Positions 8,502 through 18,149 are shown, counted from the stretch's first letter. The stretch: DNA of 62,728 nucleotides from CAYFKJ01 sp964401845 (GCA_964401845.1 CAYOAD010000002.1:1-62728), one strand, 5' to 3'. Numbers and translations: made by a program. Notes: generated by a model not told the origin, from the sequence alone.

Positions 8502-9341
8502 TCAGGCGTCGCGGCAAACCTGCCGCTGCTCGCCCAGACCGTCGATCCCGAGCGTGACGACATCGCCCGATTTCAGAAAGACCGGCGGATTAAAGCCGGC
8601 GCCCACGCCCGGCGGCGTGCCGGTGGAAATGATGTCGCCCGGCTGCATCGACATGTGGCGGCTCAGGTAACTTACGATCTCGGCGACATTGAAAATCATT
8701 GTCTTAGTGTTGCCTGTCTGGCGGCGCGTGCCGTTGACGTCGAGCCAGAGGCCGAGGTTCTGTGGATCGCCGACCTCGTCCGCTGTCACCATCCAGGGAC
8801 CGACCGCACCGAAGGTGTCGCAGCTCTTGCCCTTGGTCCACTGCGGGCCCTGCAGCTGGAATGCGCGTTCGCTGACGTCGTTGCTCACGCAGTCGCCCGC
8901 GACATAGTCCAGGGCATCCGCCTCGTCGACGTATTTGGTTTCCCTGCCGATGACGACGCCGAGTTCAACCTCCCAATCGGTCTTTTCCGAATTCCGCGGG
9001 ATCTCGATGCCGTCGTCCGGTCCGCAGATGGCGCTGTTGGCCTTGAGGAAAACGATGGGTTCTTCCGGAATCGGATTGTTGGTCTCGGCGGCATGGTCGG
9101 AATAGTTCAACCCGATGCAGATCAGCTTGCCGATATCGCCAACGCAAGCGCCCATGCGGGGATTGCCGTCAACGGCCGGCAGAGACGCCGGGTCAAGTGC
9201 CGCGAGCTTGGCCAGCCCCTCCGGCGAGACGGCGGCGCCGTCAATGTCGGAGATCTCACCCGAGAGATCGCGGATCACGCCGTCGGCATCCAACAATCCC
9301 GGCTTTTCCGCTCCGGGTTCTCCGTAACGCAGTAACTTCAT
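8502..9341 (-). CDS. FAH-family hydrolase, 2,4-diketo-3-deoxy-sugar-acid hydrolase/ureidoglycolate lyase-like
   Basis: 279 residues, the single-domain FAH fold with a short N-terminal domain. GLNYSDHAAET, DWEVELGVVIG (acidic metal ligands), CDTFGAVGPWM and ISTGTPPGVGAG are the conserved blocks seen in 2-hydroxyhepta-2,4-diene-1,7-dioate isomerases and in 2,4-diketo-3-deoxy-L-fuconate or -rhamnonate hydrolases. The directly upstream SDR resembles 2-keto-3-deoxy-L-fuconate dehydrogenase, which makes exactly the diketo acid that such a hydrolase splits to pyruvate and a hydroxy acid. The last step of a non-phosphorylating deoxy-sugar route is therefore the best guess. The ATG has AGGAGA 8 bases upstream. 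Confidence 0.86.
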   Translation of the reverse strand: MKLLRYGEPGAEKPGLLDADGVIRDLSGEISDIDGAAVSPEGLAKLAALDPASLPAVDGNPRMGACVGDIGKLICIGLNYSDHAAETNNPIPEEPIVFLKANSAICGPDDGIEIPRNSEKTDWEVELGVVIGRETKYVDEADALDYVAGDCVSNDVSERAFQLQGPQWTKGKSCDTFGAVGPWMVTADEVGDPQNLGLWLDVNGTRRQTGNTKTMIFNVAEIVSYLSRHMSMQPGDIISTGTPPGVGAGFNPPVFLKSGDVVTLGIDGLGEQRQVCRDA

Positions 9342-9367
9342 TTCAAACTTCTCCTGTTTTGGCGGCG

Positions 9368-10117
9368 TCAGGTGGTCATGCCGCCGTCGATAATCATTTC
9401 AGTGCCGGTGATAAAACGGGATTCGTCACTGGCGAGATAAACACACAAGTCGGCAATTTCACTTGTTTCGCCCAAGCGCCCCATGGGCTGGCGGGCGATG
9501 AAATCCTTGCGCGCCTGCACCGGATCATCGAAGGCGTTGATGCGGTCATCCAGGGACGGTGACTGCACGGTGCCGGGGCAAATCGAGTTGCAGCGCACGC
9601 CGTTGCCGACATAATCCTTGGCGACCGAACGGGTAAGCCCGATGACGGCAGCCTTGCTGGCGCCGTACGCAAAGCGGTTCGGCACACCGGCCAGCGAACC
9701 CGCCACAGAGGCGATGTTCACGATCGAGCCGCCGCCGGCCTCAAGCATGCCCGGCAGGAACGCCTTGATGGTCAGAAACATGCTGCGCACGTTGACGTCG
9801 AAGGAAAGCCGCCAGTCGTCCTCTTCGCAGTCCAAAATGGTTCCGTGGTGAACCCAGCCGGCGCAATTCACCAGCACGTCGAGAGACCCTTCGTTAGCTG
9901 CAAGCGTCGCCACCGCTGCGGCGTCGGTAACGTCGAGCGCCGCCGTCCGGATGCCGCCGCTGCCTTCCAGTTCGGCAACTTTTTCGGCGTTGAGGTCGGT
10001 CGCCAACACCTGAGCGCCCTCCCTGCTCAACGCCTCGGCGCAGGCCCGGCCGATACCCTGGGCCGCCGCCGTTACGAGAACTGATTTTCCATCCAAACGA
10101 CCACTCAATTTTCGCAC
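9368..10117 (-). CDS. SDR, 2-keto-3-deoxy-L-fuconate dehydrogenase-like
   Basis: 249 residues, classical SDR. VTAAAQGIGRACAEAL is the TGxxxGxG-type NAD loop, VNCAGWVHHG corresponds to NNAG, IVNIASVAGS holds the catalytic Ser and FAYGASKAAV the YxxxK pair. The overall pattern (ICPGTVQSPSLDDRI, FIARQPMGRLG, ITGTEMIIDGG) resembles the DHRS6/2-keto-3-deoxy-L-fuconate dehydrogenase group. The annotated start is GTG at 10117; a TTG at 10108 sits 8 bases after GGAG and may be the true start. It is followed after 26 bp by the FAH hydrolase, supporting a shared pathway. Confidence 0.85.
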   Translation of the reverse strand: MRKLSGRLDGKSVLVTAAAQGIGRACAEALSREGAQVLATDLNAEKVAELEGSGGIRTAALDVTDAAAVATLAANEGSLDVLVNCAGWVHHGTILDCEEDDWRLSFDVNVRSMFLTIKAFLPGMLEAGGGSIVNIASVAGSLAGVPNRFAYGASKAAVIGLTRSVAKDYVGNGVRCNSICPGTVQSPSLDDRINAFDDPVQARKDFIARQPMGRLGETSEIADLCVYLASDESRFITGTEMIIDGGMTT

Positions 10118-10231
10118 TCCAAATCAATTGGGCGCCCCGTCCGGCGGCGCCTACTTTTCTTTTCCAGGCCGATATTCGAATCCGTTAGACTCAATTTCGC
10201 GAAACCGAAGCGGAAGCGAACATATCTCGCT

Positions 10232-10262
10232 TTGACCGCGATCCCGCCAATCATGTTATAAT
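10232..10262 (+). promoter_or_regulatory. Candidate sigma-70 promoter for the UxaA-type gene
   Basis: TTGACC at 10232-10237 and a perfect TATAAT at 10257-10262 are 19 bp apart, slightly longer than ideal. The GTG start of the dehydratase at 10311 has GGAG at 10300-10303. The 193-bp spacer also serves the divergent SDR gene. Confidence 0.5.
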
Positions 10263-10310
10263 CATACTAATAGCCCCTCGCCACATCTACCTGCATCTTG
10301 GAGACCGGTT

Positions 10311-11837
10311 GTGACCACCGCAACAAACCAAACCATTCGCCTCAACCCCGCCGACAACGTCGTGACGGCGAAAGGCGACATTTCTTCCGGCATCACGCTC
10401 GAAGACGAAGGCCTCACCCTTGCCGCCGACGTGCCCGCTGGGCACAAAATCGCGACGGCGGCCATTGCCTCGGGTGAGGCGGTACGTAAATACAATCAGA
10501 TTATCGGTTTCGCCAGCGAAGACATATCCGCCGGCCAGCACGTGCACTCGCACAATGCCGCCTTTGGCGATTTCGAGCGCGACTACGCATTTGGCAGCGA
10601 CGTGACGCCGACGGACTACGTCCCTGAAGCGGAACGCGCCACCTTCCAGGGCTACGTGCGCGAGAACGGCGCCGTCGCCACGCGAAACTATGTGGCCGTC
10701 CTCAGCACCGTCAATTGTTCCGCCACCGTCGTCCATGGCATCGTCGACGCCTTTTCCGGCGACGCCCTGAAGGACTACCCGAACGTGGACGGGGTCGCCG
10801 GTTTTACCCATGGCACCGGCTGCGGGGCCGGTGGTCAGGAAAACCACGAACAGATGCAGCGCACCATGTGGGGCTACATCCGCCACCCGAATTGCGCCGG
10901 CGTTCTGTTGGTCGGCCTGGGCTGCGAAGGCAATCAGATTTCCTTCCTGCTGGACGTCTACGGTCTCGAAGCCGGCCCCAATTTCCAGTACATGAATATC
11001 CAGGACACCGGCGGTACACGCTCCACAATCGAAGCCGGCATCGCCCGCGTGAAGGAGATGCTGCCCATCGCCAACCGGGATAGCCGGTCCACCGTCTCGG
11101 CGGAGCACATTACCCTCGCGCTGCAGTGCGGGGGCTCCGACGCCTATTCGGGCATCACCGCGAATCCGTCGCTGGGGGCGGCTGTCGACCTCATCGTGCG
11201 CAACGGCGGTACGGCGATCCTGGCGGAGACGCCGGAAATCTACGGCGCCGAACACCTCCTGACCCGCCGCGCCATCTCACGCGAGGTCGGTGAGAAGCTG
11301 ATCGAGCGCATCAAGTGGTGGGAGGAGTACACCGCCAAGTTCGAAGCGAGCATGGACAACAATCCCTCCCCCGGCAACAAGGCGGGCGGCCTGACCACCA
11401 TCCTGGAGAAATCCCTGGGGGCGGCGGCCAAAGGCGGCACGACGAACTTGATGGGCGTCTACCGCTACGCCGAGCGCGTAACCGAAAAGGGCTTCGTCTT
11501 CATGGACAGTCCGGGCTACGACCCCTGCTCCATCACCGGCGAGGTCGCCTCGGGCGCCAACGTCGTCTGCTTCACGACGGGCCGGGGATCGGTGTTCGGC
11601 TACAAGCCGGCGCCCTCGATCAAGCTGGCGACGAACTCCGTCATGTATGAGCGCATGTCCGAGGACATGGACATCAACTGCGGCGCCGTACTTGACGAAG
11701 GCATTTCGGTTCAGGAAATGGGCCAACGTATCTTCGACAAGGTCCTGGACGTCGCCTCAGGCAATCCTTCCAAAAGCGAGGAACTGGGCTTTGGCGATCA
11801 TGAATTCGTGCCCTGGCAAATCGGCGCCTACCTCTAA
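10311..11837 (+). CDS. UxaA-family sugar-acid dehydratase (altronate/galactarate dehydratase type)
   Basis: 508 residues from a GTG start with good GGAG spacing. An N-terminal SAF-like domain (about 1-80, ending near HVHSHNAAF) is joined to the long UxaA catalytic region: THGTGCGAGG, HPNCAGVLLVGLGCEGNQ, LALQCGGSDAYSGITANPSLG and FTTGRGSVFGYKPAPSIK are the family's signature blocks with Fe-ligand Cys/His residues. These enzymes remove water from hexarates or hexonates (altronate, galactarate) in the cytosol to give 2-keto-3-deoxy acids. The downstream FAH-family gene (23 bp) probably acts on such a product. The exact sugar acid is not determinable. Confidence 0.9.
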   Translation: MTTATNQTIRLNPADNVVTAKGDISSGITLEDEGLTLAADVPAGHKIATAAIASGEAVRKYNQIIGFASEDISAGQHVHSHNAAFGDFERDYAFGSDVTPTDYVPEAERATFQGYVRENGAVATRNYVAVLSTVNCSATVVHGIVDAFSGDALKDYPNVDGVAGFTHGTGCGAGGQENHEQMQRTMWGYIRHPNCAGVLLVGLGCEGNQISFLLDVYGLEAGPNFQYMNIQDTGGTRSTIEAGIARVKEMLPIANRDSRSTVSAEHITLALQCGGSDAYSGITANPSLGAAVDLIVRNGGTAILAETPEIYGAEHLLTRRAISREVGEKLIERIKWWEEYTAKFEASMDNNPSPGNKAGGLTTILEKSLGAAAKGGTTNLMGVYRYAERVTEKGFVFMDSPGYDPCSITGEVASGANVVCFTTGRGSVFGYKPAPSIKLATNSVMYERMSEDMDINCGAVLDEGISVQEMGQRIFDKVLDVASGNPSKSEELGFGDHEFVPWQIGAYL

Positions 11838-11860
11838 GTTTCTGCAGCGGAGTAATTGAA

Positions 11861-13036
11861 ATGACGATGGACGGCACAGCCATCCTGCCCCTCGACGCGA
11901 CAGCTGGGACGTTGATCGGCCGGGTCTGGTTGCCTGGCAATCCGCCGGGCCCGACGCCGGTGACAATCCGCGAGTCAGGCGTCCATGACCTCAGCGGTAT
12001 CGCACCGACAGTATCGGAAATCCTTGAGCTCGAAGGCGCGGCGGGTGTCGTTGACGCAGCTTCGGACGCGCCGCTGGTTGGACACCTCGACGACATCGCT
12101 GCCAATAGCGTCGCTGGCAACATCGATGAGGGCCGGGCGCGGTTGCTGGCGCCCGTCGACTTGCAGGCCGTCAAGGCCGCCGGCGTCACCTTCGTCCGCT
12201 CCATGGTGGAACGCGTCATCGAGGAACAGGCCCAGGGCGATCCGACCCGGGCCGCGGGCTTGCGTGACACCATTAAAGCCGAGGTCGGCGCCGATCTCAG
12301 CGCCATCGTGCCGGGCTCGGCGGACGCCGAGAAACTGAAGGCCGCGCTGATCGAACGCGATCTCTGGTCCCAGTACCTGGAGGTCGGCATCGGCCCCTAC
12401 GCCGAGGTCTTCACCAAGGCCCAGCCGATGTCGTCGGTCGGCCCCGGCGACGAGGTCGGGCTGCACCCCGAATCGACCTGGAACAATCCCGAGCCCGAGG
12501 TCGTGATGATCGCCAACAGTCGCGGCGAGACCATCGGGGCGACGCTCGGCAACGATGTCAACCTGCGCGACTTCGAGGGCCGCAGCGCACTGCTGCTGGG
12601 TAAGGCCAAGGACAACAACGCCTCCTGCGCCATTGGCCCCTTTATCCGCCTGTTCGACGGGACGTTCTCCATCGACGACGTACGCCGGTGCGTCGTGCGG
12701 CTGACCGTTCAGGGGGAGGACAATTTCCGCCTGGAGGATCAGAGCAGCCTTGCCGAGATCAGCCGCGATCCCCTGGATCTGGTGGCCCAGACCATCGGCG
12801 ACAATCACCAGTATCCGGACGGCGTTGCGCTCTTCACCGGCACCATGTTCGCGCCGGTCGCCGACCGCGGTGAGGACGGCATGGGCTTTACCCACAAGGT
12901 CGGCGACACCGTTACCATCGCCGCCGACAAGCTCGGCGCCCTGACCAACCGCGTGACCTTATGCAATAAGGCGCGGCCCTGGACGTTCGGCGTCGGCGAA
13001 CTGATGCGCAACCTGGCGGCGCGGGGGCTGTTGTGA
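11861..13036 (+). CDS. FAH-family protein, possibly 2-keto-3-deoxy-sugar-acid dehydratase (KdaD-like)
   Basis: 391 residues, longer than the simple hydrolases because of a long N-terminal domain. The catalytic half shows FVRSMVERVIEEQAQGD, the acidic ligand pair in NNPEPEVVMI, LGNDVNLRDFEGRSALLLG and a closing VTLCNKARPWTFG. This long FAH subgroup includes 2-dehydro-3-deoxy-pentonate dehydratases of oxidative pentose routes, so a dehydratase role beside the UxaA-type enzyme is plausible. The ATG at 11861 has GGAG eight bases before it. Same operon as the UxaA-type gene; the regulator downstream may belong to it too. Confidence 0.84.
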   Translation: MTMDGTAILPLDATAGTLIGRVWLPGNPPGPTPVTIRESGVHDLSGIAPTVSEILELEGAAGVVDAASDAPLVGHLDDIAANSVAGNIDEGRARLLAPVDLQAVKAAGVTFVRSMVERVIEEQAQGDPTRAAGLRDTIKAEVGADLSAIVPGSADAEKLKAALIERDLWSQYLEVGIGPYAEVFTKAQPMSSVGPGDEVGLHPESTWNNPEPEVVMIANSRGETIGATLGNDVNLRDFEGRSALLLGKAKDNNASCAIGPFIRLFDGTFSIDDVRRCVVRLTVQGEDNFRLEDQSSLAEISRDPLDLVAQTIGDNHQYPDGVALFTGTMFAPVADRGEDGMGFTHKVGDTVTIAADKLGALTNRVTLCNKARPWTFGVGELMRNLAARGLL

Positions 13037-13115
13037 TCTGACAAAAAGGCACTGCATTCAAAATAGGCTGTACCTGCTCATCATTTTTGTTTCTAATGAA
13101 ACGATCTGATCCCTC

Positions 13116-13796
13116 ATGCGGGGTATGGTGATGCAAGAAACCGAAGCCCGAGGCTGGTTGATGGATGCGGACGTCGACGGGGGCACCCGTGCGACGATCG
13201 GCCTCGACCACCTTCCGGTCGGCGTCAGCCTACTCGACAACGAATTCAGGTTCCGCCGTTTCAACCGGACCTACGCTGACATGTTCGAGGTCAACTCAAA
13301 TGTCACGGCGGAGGAAGCCCGCGGACGCCTATACTTCGACTGTGTCGAGGGATCCAGGGACCAGGTCCGGCCCGTCATGCAAAAAGTGATGTCGACGGGA
13401 CAGCCCTACGACCTGGCGCACGAGGAATTGAAACTCGAGGTTGCCGGACGGACGATCTTCACCTATTGGGACGGCCAGATCACGCCCGTCGTCGAACGAT
13501 CTGGCCATGTTTCCGGCGTGTTGTTGGCTTGTGTCGAAGTCGAACAGTTGCGTTCCCTGCAGCCACGTGAAGGACGATTTCCGACACTCGAACCGGTCAT
13601 ACCCTCCGGACTGCTGACCTACAAAGAAGAACAGGTCGTCCAATTGATCCGCGAGGGGCTCAGTTCCAAGCAGATCGCCCACCGGCTCAACCTCTCCAAG
13701 GCAGCAATCGATTCACGCCGCAACGCCATCCGCAAAAAACTGGGGATCGGCGGTCAGCCGAATAATCTCTACCGCTTTCTCTCCCGCCTGCACTGA
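13116..13796 (+). CDS. PAS domain-containing LuxR-type transcriptional regulator
   Basis: Up to 226 residues; ATGs at 13116, 13125 and 13131 are all possible, the last having GGGG seven bases upstream. The N-terminal PAS fold (about 28-145) starts LDHLPVGVSLLDNEFRFRRFN, as in PAS-7-type sensors. The C-terminus carries a LuxR helix-turn-helix: LTYKEEQVVQLIREGLSSKQ, IAHRLNLSKAAIDSRRNAI, RKKLG. There is no receiver or membrane segment, so it looks like a one-component cytosolic sensor. Its place 79 bp after the sugar-acid genes suggests it regulates that locus or the amidase downstream. Confidence 0.85.
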   Translation: MRGMVMQETEARGWLMDADVDGGTRATIGLDHLPVGVSLLDNEFRFRRFNRTYADMFEVNSNVTAEEARGRLYFDCVEGSRDQVRPVMQKVMSTGQPYDLAHEELKLEVAGRTIFTYWDGQITPVVERSGHVSGVLLACVEVEQLRSLQPREGRFPTLEPVIPSGLLTYKEEQVVQLIREGLSSKQIAHRLNLSKAAIDSRRNAIRKKLGIGGQPNNLYRFLSRLH

Positions 13797-13802
13797 CGGT
13801 TT

Positions 13803-13821
13803 CCATATTAATTCAATATGG
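13803..13821. promoter_or_regulatory. Inverted repeat CCATATT-N5-AATATGG, possible operator
   Basis: Perfect 7-bp arms at 13803-13809 and 13815-13821, directly after the LuxR-type gene stop and about 70 bp before the amidase start. There is no T-tract. It could be a binding site for the PAS-LuxR protein upstream of the amidase, or a weak transcript-end hairpin. Confidence 0.4.
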
Positions 13822-13892
13822 GCCGGACCCGGTTTCCGGTCCTACTCTCCCGGCAAATAGCTTGACGTGGCCCACGCCAACATGGGGAGAAA

Positions 13893-15448
13893 ATGGAAAT
13901 GTCGGAAAAATCACAGAGGAAACATGAATGGACGCGCCGCTCCTTCCTGGAGGGTTCAGGCAAATTGGCGCTGCTGGCCGGCACCGGATTGTCGGCGGCA
14001 GCGGCAAAACCGGCCCGCGCTGCCGCATTCAGCGATTACCTCGACCACGACGCCCTCGGCCTGGCCGGTTTGGTGAAGGAGAAACAGGTTTCGCCCACCG
14101 AACTGCTGGACGCCACCATCGAACGCATCGAAAAATTCAATCCGAAGCTCAACGCCGTCGTCACCAAGATGTACGACGAGGCGCAAGCCACCATCGCAAA
14201 CAAGACACCGGACGGGCCGTTCGGCGGTGTGCCTTTCCTGCTGAAGGATCTGGGCGCGACATATGCCAACGTCCGCAATACCTCCGGTTCGAAGTTGTTC
14301 GCCGAGTACGTTCCCAACTACGACAACGTGTTGGTCACTCGCTACAAGGCCGCCGGTCTGGTGACCGCCGGTAAAACCAACACGCCCGCCTTCGGCCTCA
14401 ACGTCTCCACCGAACCGGCACTGTTCGGACCGGCCCACAACCCCTGGGATCTCCAGCGCTCCACCGGGGCTCCAGCGGCGGCTCGGCGGCGGCGGTGGCG
14501 AGCCGCATCGTACCCATCGCCCACGCCAATGACGGCGGCGGTTCGATCCGCATCCCGGCTTCCTGTTGCGGCGTCTTCGGCCTCAAGCCGTCACGCGGAC
14601 GCACCCCGAACGGCCCGAAATTCGGCGAGGTCTGGGAAGGTTTCGCCACCGGGCATGCCGTTTCCATCTCCGTGCGCGACAATGCCGCAATGCTGGACGC
14701 CACCGCCGGTCCCGAGGTGGGCGCACCCTACGGCAACCCCACCCCCGCCCGGCCGTTTCTCGAGGAAGCTTCAGCCGCCCCTGGAAAACTCAAGATCGCC
14801 TACTTCACCAAAGTTGGCGACAAGACGATCCATCCGGATTGCGTCGAGGCGACGCTGGAGGCCGCCAAAATGTGCGAAGAACTTGGCCACCACGTCGAGG
14901 AAGCCGCGCCCAAGATAAACTTCGCGCAAGCCGAATGGGCCTTCCAATTCGCCGTTTCCGCCCATGCGGCGTCCATGCTGGATGTTATCGGCCAGATGAC
15001 CGGCGCCAAGATCACGCGCGAGATGGTCGAGCCGGGCGTTTGGGGCTTCGGCGAACAGGGCCGCGCCGCCAGCGCCGCCGATCTTGCGTCGTCAAAAGGC
15101 ATTGTCAACATGGTGACCCGGACGCTGGCCGGCTTCCTGATGCAGTACGACGTCGTGCTGACGCCGACGCTGGGGGCGCCGCCCAACCTGCTCGGCCATC
15201 ACGACTCGATGACCCTCTCCACCGCCGAATACCTGAAACGGCTCTACGACTTCATCCCCTACACCTGGCTCCACAATCTGGCCGGTACGCCCGCCATGTC
15301 GGTGCCGCTGCACTGGAACAAGGCCGGACTGCCCATCGGCGTCCAGTTCGCCACCCGCTACGCCGGGGAAGCGACGCTCTATCGCCTGGCCGGCCAGTTG
15401 GAGCAGGCCAGGCCCTGGCGCAACAAGCTGCCGCCGCTGATTGCTTAG
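13893..15448 (+). pseudogene. Amidase (AS family) with Tat signal, frameshifted
   Basis: Frame one (from ATG 13893) encodes a twin-arginine signal (TRRSFLEGSGKLALLAG, then an Ala-rich cleavage zone to about residue 45) and the N-terminal AS fold with the catalytic Lys in PFLLKDLG. After NPWDLQRSTG the frame is lost. One extra G in the GGGG run at 14466-14469 would restore the amidase signature GGSSGGSAAAVASR and the nucleophile loop ANDGGGSIRIPASCCG, and reading then continues to 15448. The repaired protein would be about 518 residues, normal for the family. This is either a real null allele or a sequence error; all other catalytic blocks are intact. Confidence 0.88.
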
Positions 15449-15508
15449 CCAAAGTGGATCCGCCGGGTGCGCCACCTTCCGTGCCCCAGGGATTGCAACG
15501 CCGACCGG

Positions 15509-16276
15509 TCAGCAATTGCCGCCCGAAGTCGAGCCGTATTTTCGGTATGAGGCTTCGAAGGCGCCGGTCTCGTTGCCTTTGGCGACAGCCATTCTGAGTT
15601 TGTCCGCCAGATGGGCGAACTTGGATATTTTGGCCATGCGCAGGTGGACGGCGATGACTTCGGCTTCGACCACATTGCCGATGTGATCGCGCCAATCGTC
15701 GGGGATGCCGGCGAAGGGCGCGCCTTCGTCGCGGAACCCGTCGAACACGATATCGCTGATGAAAATGCCGTCGACGCGATTGCGCAAAAGCATGCGGAAC
15801 ATCGATTCGCTGGTACCGGTCTCCAACGGCACGATGCCGTATTTGCCGCCAAATTTGCGGAAGAGGAAGCCGTTTGCGACAAAACCGATGGTCTTGCCCT
15901 TAAGATCGGCGAGGGACGATATCCCACTCTTTGCATTGGTGACGACGACTGTCCGGTTGCAGCCGACGATGCCGAGCGAGATCGTTTCCTTAAACTGCGG
16001 CATCGTTGCGCCGGAGAGAATGAGATCGCGCTCTCCCCGCACGACCGACCGCGTGGCGCGGGGAATGGAATCGATCTCCCACGCAAAGCGGATGCCGGAT
16101 AGCGCCTCGAGCTTTCTCATGATTGAGGGGAACAGGCCTTTTATCTCTCCTTCGACCCGGTGGCCGAAAGGATAGAAATCGTAGACGGCAAACGTAGGCA
16201 CATCGGCGGCGGCGGCCGGAAAGCCTCCGGTCAACATCAACAGACAGGCAGCTGCAAATCTCGCTGTCGGTTTCAT
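15509..16276 (-). CDS. Periplasmic substrate-binding protein (SBP family 3-like)
   Basis: 255 residues with a clear signal peptide (MKPTARFAAACLLMLTGG, cleavage near the PAAAAD motif at about residue 24). The mature part has the amino-acid-type binding fold: GLFPSIMRKLEALSGIRFAW, TVVVTNAKSGISSLADLKGK and VDGIFISDIVFDGF. No permease or ATPase genes are nearby, so it may be a stand-alone sensor-type or orphan binding protein. It converges with the broken amidase and lies downstream of the IlvD-like gene on its own strand after 139 bp. Confidence 0.8.
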   Translation of the reverse strand: MKPTARFAAACLLMLTGGFPAAAADVPTFAVYDFYPFGHRVEGEIKGLFPSIMRKLEALSGIRFAWEIDSIPRATRSVVRGERDLILSGATMPQFKETISLGIVGCNRTVVVTNAKSGISSLADLKGKTIGFVANGFLFRKFGGKYGIVPLETGTSESMFRMLLRNRVDGIFISDIVFDGFRDEGAPFAGIPDDWRDHIGNVVEAEVIAVHLRMAKISKFAHLADKLRMAVAKGNETGAFEASYRKYGSTSGGNC

Positions 16277-16415
16277 TGCGCGTCACCAACGTGTGGCGTC
16301 CGCAGCCCCCGGAGCTTCCCCAAACCAGCTCCCTACACCGGACAATACACCGACATAATAGCGCCAACGGCAATGAAGTTGGGAAGATTCGCAATCGATT
16401 AGCGATGAATCCCGC

Positions 16416-18149
16416 CTAGTGTGAGTTGCGCGGCACCTCCGCACCGCGGCTGCCGACCAGAAAGTCGAGGTCGACGCCGGTATCGGCCTGCGTGACGTGA
16501 TCGACATAAAGTTTCTGATAGCCGCCGGCCATGGGCGGTTCAGGCGGGCTCCAACTTTCGCGGCGTTTGGCCAACTCCTCGTCCGAAACGTCGAGATGCA
16601 TGCGCCGGCCGGCGACGTCGAGCTCAATCATGTCGCCATCCCGCACCAAAGCCAGCACGCCGCCGACGGCGGCTTCGGGCGCCGTGTGCAGTACCACGGT
16701 GCCGTAGGCCGTGCCGCTCATGCGGGCGTCGGAAATGCGCACCATGTCGGTGATGCCTTTTTTGAGGATTTTTGACGGTAAACCCATATTACCGACCTCA
16801 GCCATGCCGGGATAACCGCGCGGGCCGCAATTCTTCAGCACCATGACGCAGGTCTCATCGATGTCGAGATCGGGATCGTCGTAGCGCGCCTTGTAATCGT
16901 CGATATCCTCGAACACCACGGCGCGCCCCGTATGCTGCATCAGTTCGGGCGTCGCCGCGGAGGGCTTGATGATGGCGCCGTTAGGCGACAGGTTGCCCCT
17001 GAGCACGGCGATGCCGCCGCTGGCCAGCAGCGGCGTGTCCAACGGCAGAATGACGTCCTCGTCGTAGTTGGGCGCGTCTTTGTTGTTGTCCCAAATCGTC
17101 TCGCCGTTGACCGTCACAGCATCCCGGTTGAGGAGGTCCGCCTCGCCCAGACGGCGGACAACGGCCGGAACGCCGCCGGCGTAATAGAAATCCTCCATCA
17201 GGTATTTGCCTGACGGCATCAGGTTGACGATGGTCGGCACGTCGCGTCCCGCCCGGTCCCAGTCGTCCAGGGTTAAATCGACGTCGAGCCGCCCAGCCAG
17301 GGCCAACAGGTGAACGACGGCGTTGGTCGAGCCGCCGATCGCGGCGTTGGTCCGGATGGCGTTTTCCATCGCCGCCTTGGTGACGACCTTCGACATGGTG
17401 AGGTCCTCGTGCACCATTTCGACGGCGCGCCGCCCCACCAGTTGCGCCAGACGCCAGCGCCGTGCGTCGGCGGCGGGAATGGCGGCATTGCCCGGCATGC
17501 CCATGCCGATGCTTTCCACCATCGACGCCATGGTGGAGGCCGTCCCCATGGTCATGCAGTGGCCGATGGAGCGGCCCATGCCGGCCTCGGCGTCCATGAA
17601 GTCCTCCAGGCTCATCTTGCCGGCCTTGACGTCCTCGCTGAAGCGCCAGACGTCAGTGCCGGAACCGATGTCCTCGCCGCGGAACTTACCGTTCAGCATC
17701 GGCCCGCCCGACAGCGCGATGGTCGGCAGATCGCAACTTGCCGCGCCCATCATCAGCGACGGCGTGGTCTTGTCGCAGCCCACCATGAGCACGACGCCGT
17801 CGATGGGATGCGCGCGGATAGCTTCCTCAACATCCATCGAGGCGAGATTGCGGAACAGCATGGCGGTCGGCCGCATGGTGGGCTCGCCCAGGGACGAGAC
17901 CGGGAATTCGACGGGAAAGCCGCCCGCCTCGTAGACACCGCGCTTGATGCGTTCGGCGAGATCACGGAAGTGGGCATTGCAGGGCGTGAGGTCGGACCAG
18001 GTGTTGCAGATGCCGATCACCGGTCGGCCGTCGAACTCGTCGTCGGGCACACCTTGATTCTTCATCCAACTGCGGTGCAGAAAACCGTCCTTGTCGGCGG
18101 GGCCGAACCAGGCACGGGAGCGCAGGATTTTTTTGCCGTCTTTGCTCAT
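16416..18149 (-). CDS. IlvD/Edd-family dehydratase, L-arabonate (pentonate) dehydratase-like
   Basis: 577 residues, the usual length for sugar-acid dehydratases of this family (about 580) as opposed to IlvD proper. The three Fe-S cysteines are visible: Cys48 in IGICNTWSDLTPCN, Cys125 in MVGCDKTTPS and Cys198 in SIGHCMTMGTAS; Lys127 follows the second. SDARMSGTAYG is the C-terminal signature. These [2Fe-2S]/Mg enzymes convert aldonates such as L-arabonate or D-fuconate to 2-keto-3-deoxy acids in the cytosol. It lies 36 bp downstream of the GntR regulator on the same strand and divergent from dgoA, so one regulon is likely. Confidence 0.9.
   Translation of the reverse strand: MSKDGKKILRSRAWFGPADKDGFLHRSWMKNQGVPDDEFDGRPVIGICNTWSDLTPCNAHFRDLAERIKRGVYEAGGFPVEFPVSSLGEPTMRPTAMLFRNLASMDVEEAIRAHPIDGVVLMVGCDKTTPSLMMGAASCDLPTIALSGGPMLNGKFRGEDIGSGTDVWRFSEDVKAGKMSLEDFMDAEAGMGRSIGHCMTMGTASTMASMVESIGMGMPGNAAIPAADARRWRLAQLVGRRAVEMVHEDLTMSKVVTKAAMENAIRTNAAIGGSTNAVVHLLALAGRLDVDLTLDDWDRAGRDVPTIVNLMPSGKYLMEDFYYAGGVPAVVRRLGEADLLNRDAVTVNGETIWDNNKDAPNYDEDVILPLDTPLLASGGIAVLRGNLSPNGAIIKPSAATPELMQHTGRAVVFEDIDDYKARYDDPDLDIDETCVMVLKNCGPRGYPGMAEVGNMGLPSKILKKGITDMVRISDARMSGTAYGTVVLHTAPEAAVGGVLALVRDGDMIELDVAGRRMHLDVSDEELAKRRESWSPPEPPMAGGYQKLYVDHVTQADTGVDLDFLVGSRGAEVPRNSH

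Noticed and set aside
13825..13842. Hairpin GGACC...GGTCC as a terminator after the LuxR-type gene
   Set aside because: The stem is only 5 bp before a mismatch and there is no T-tract.
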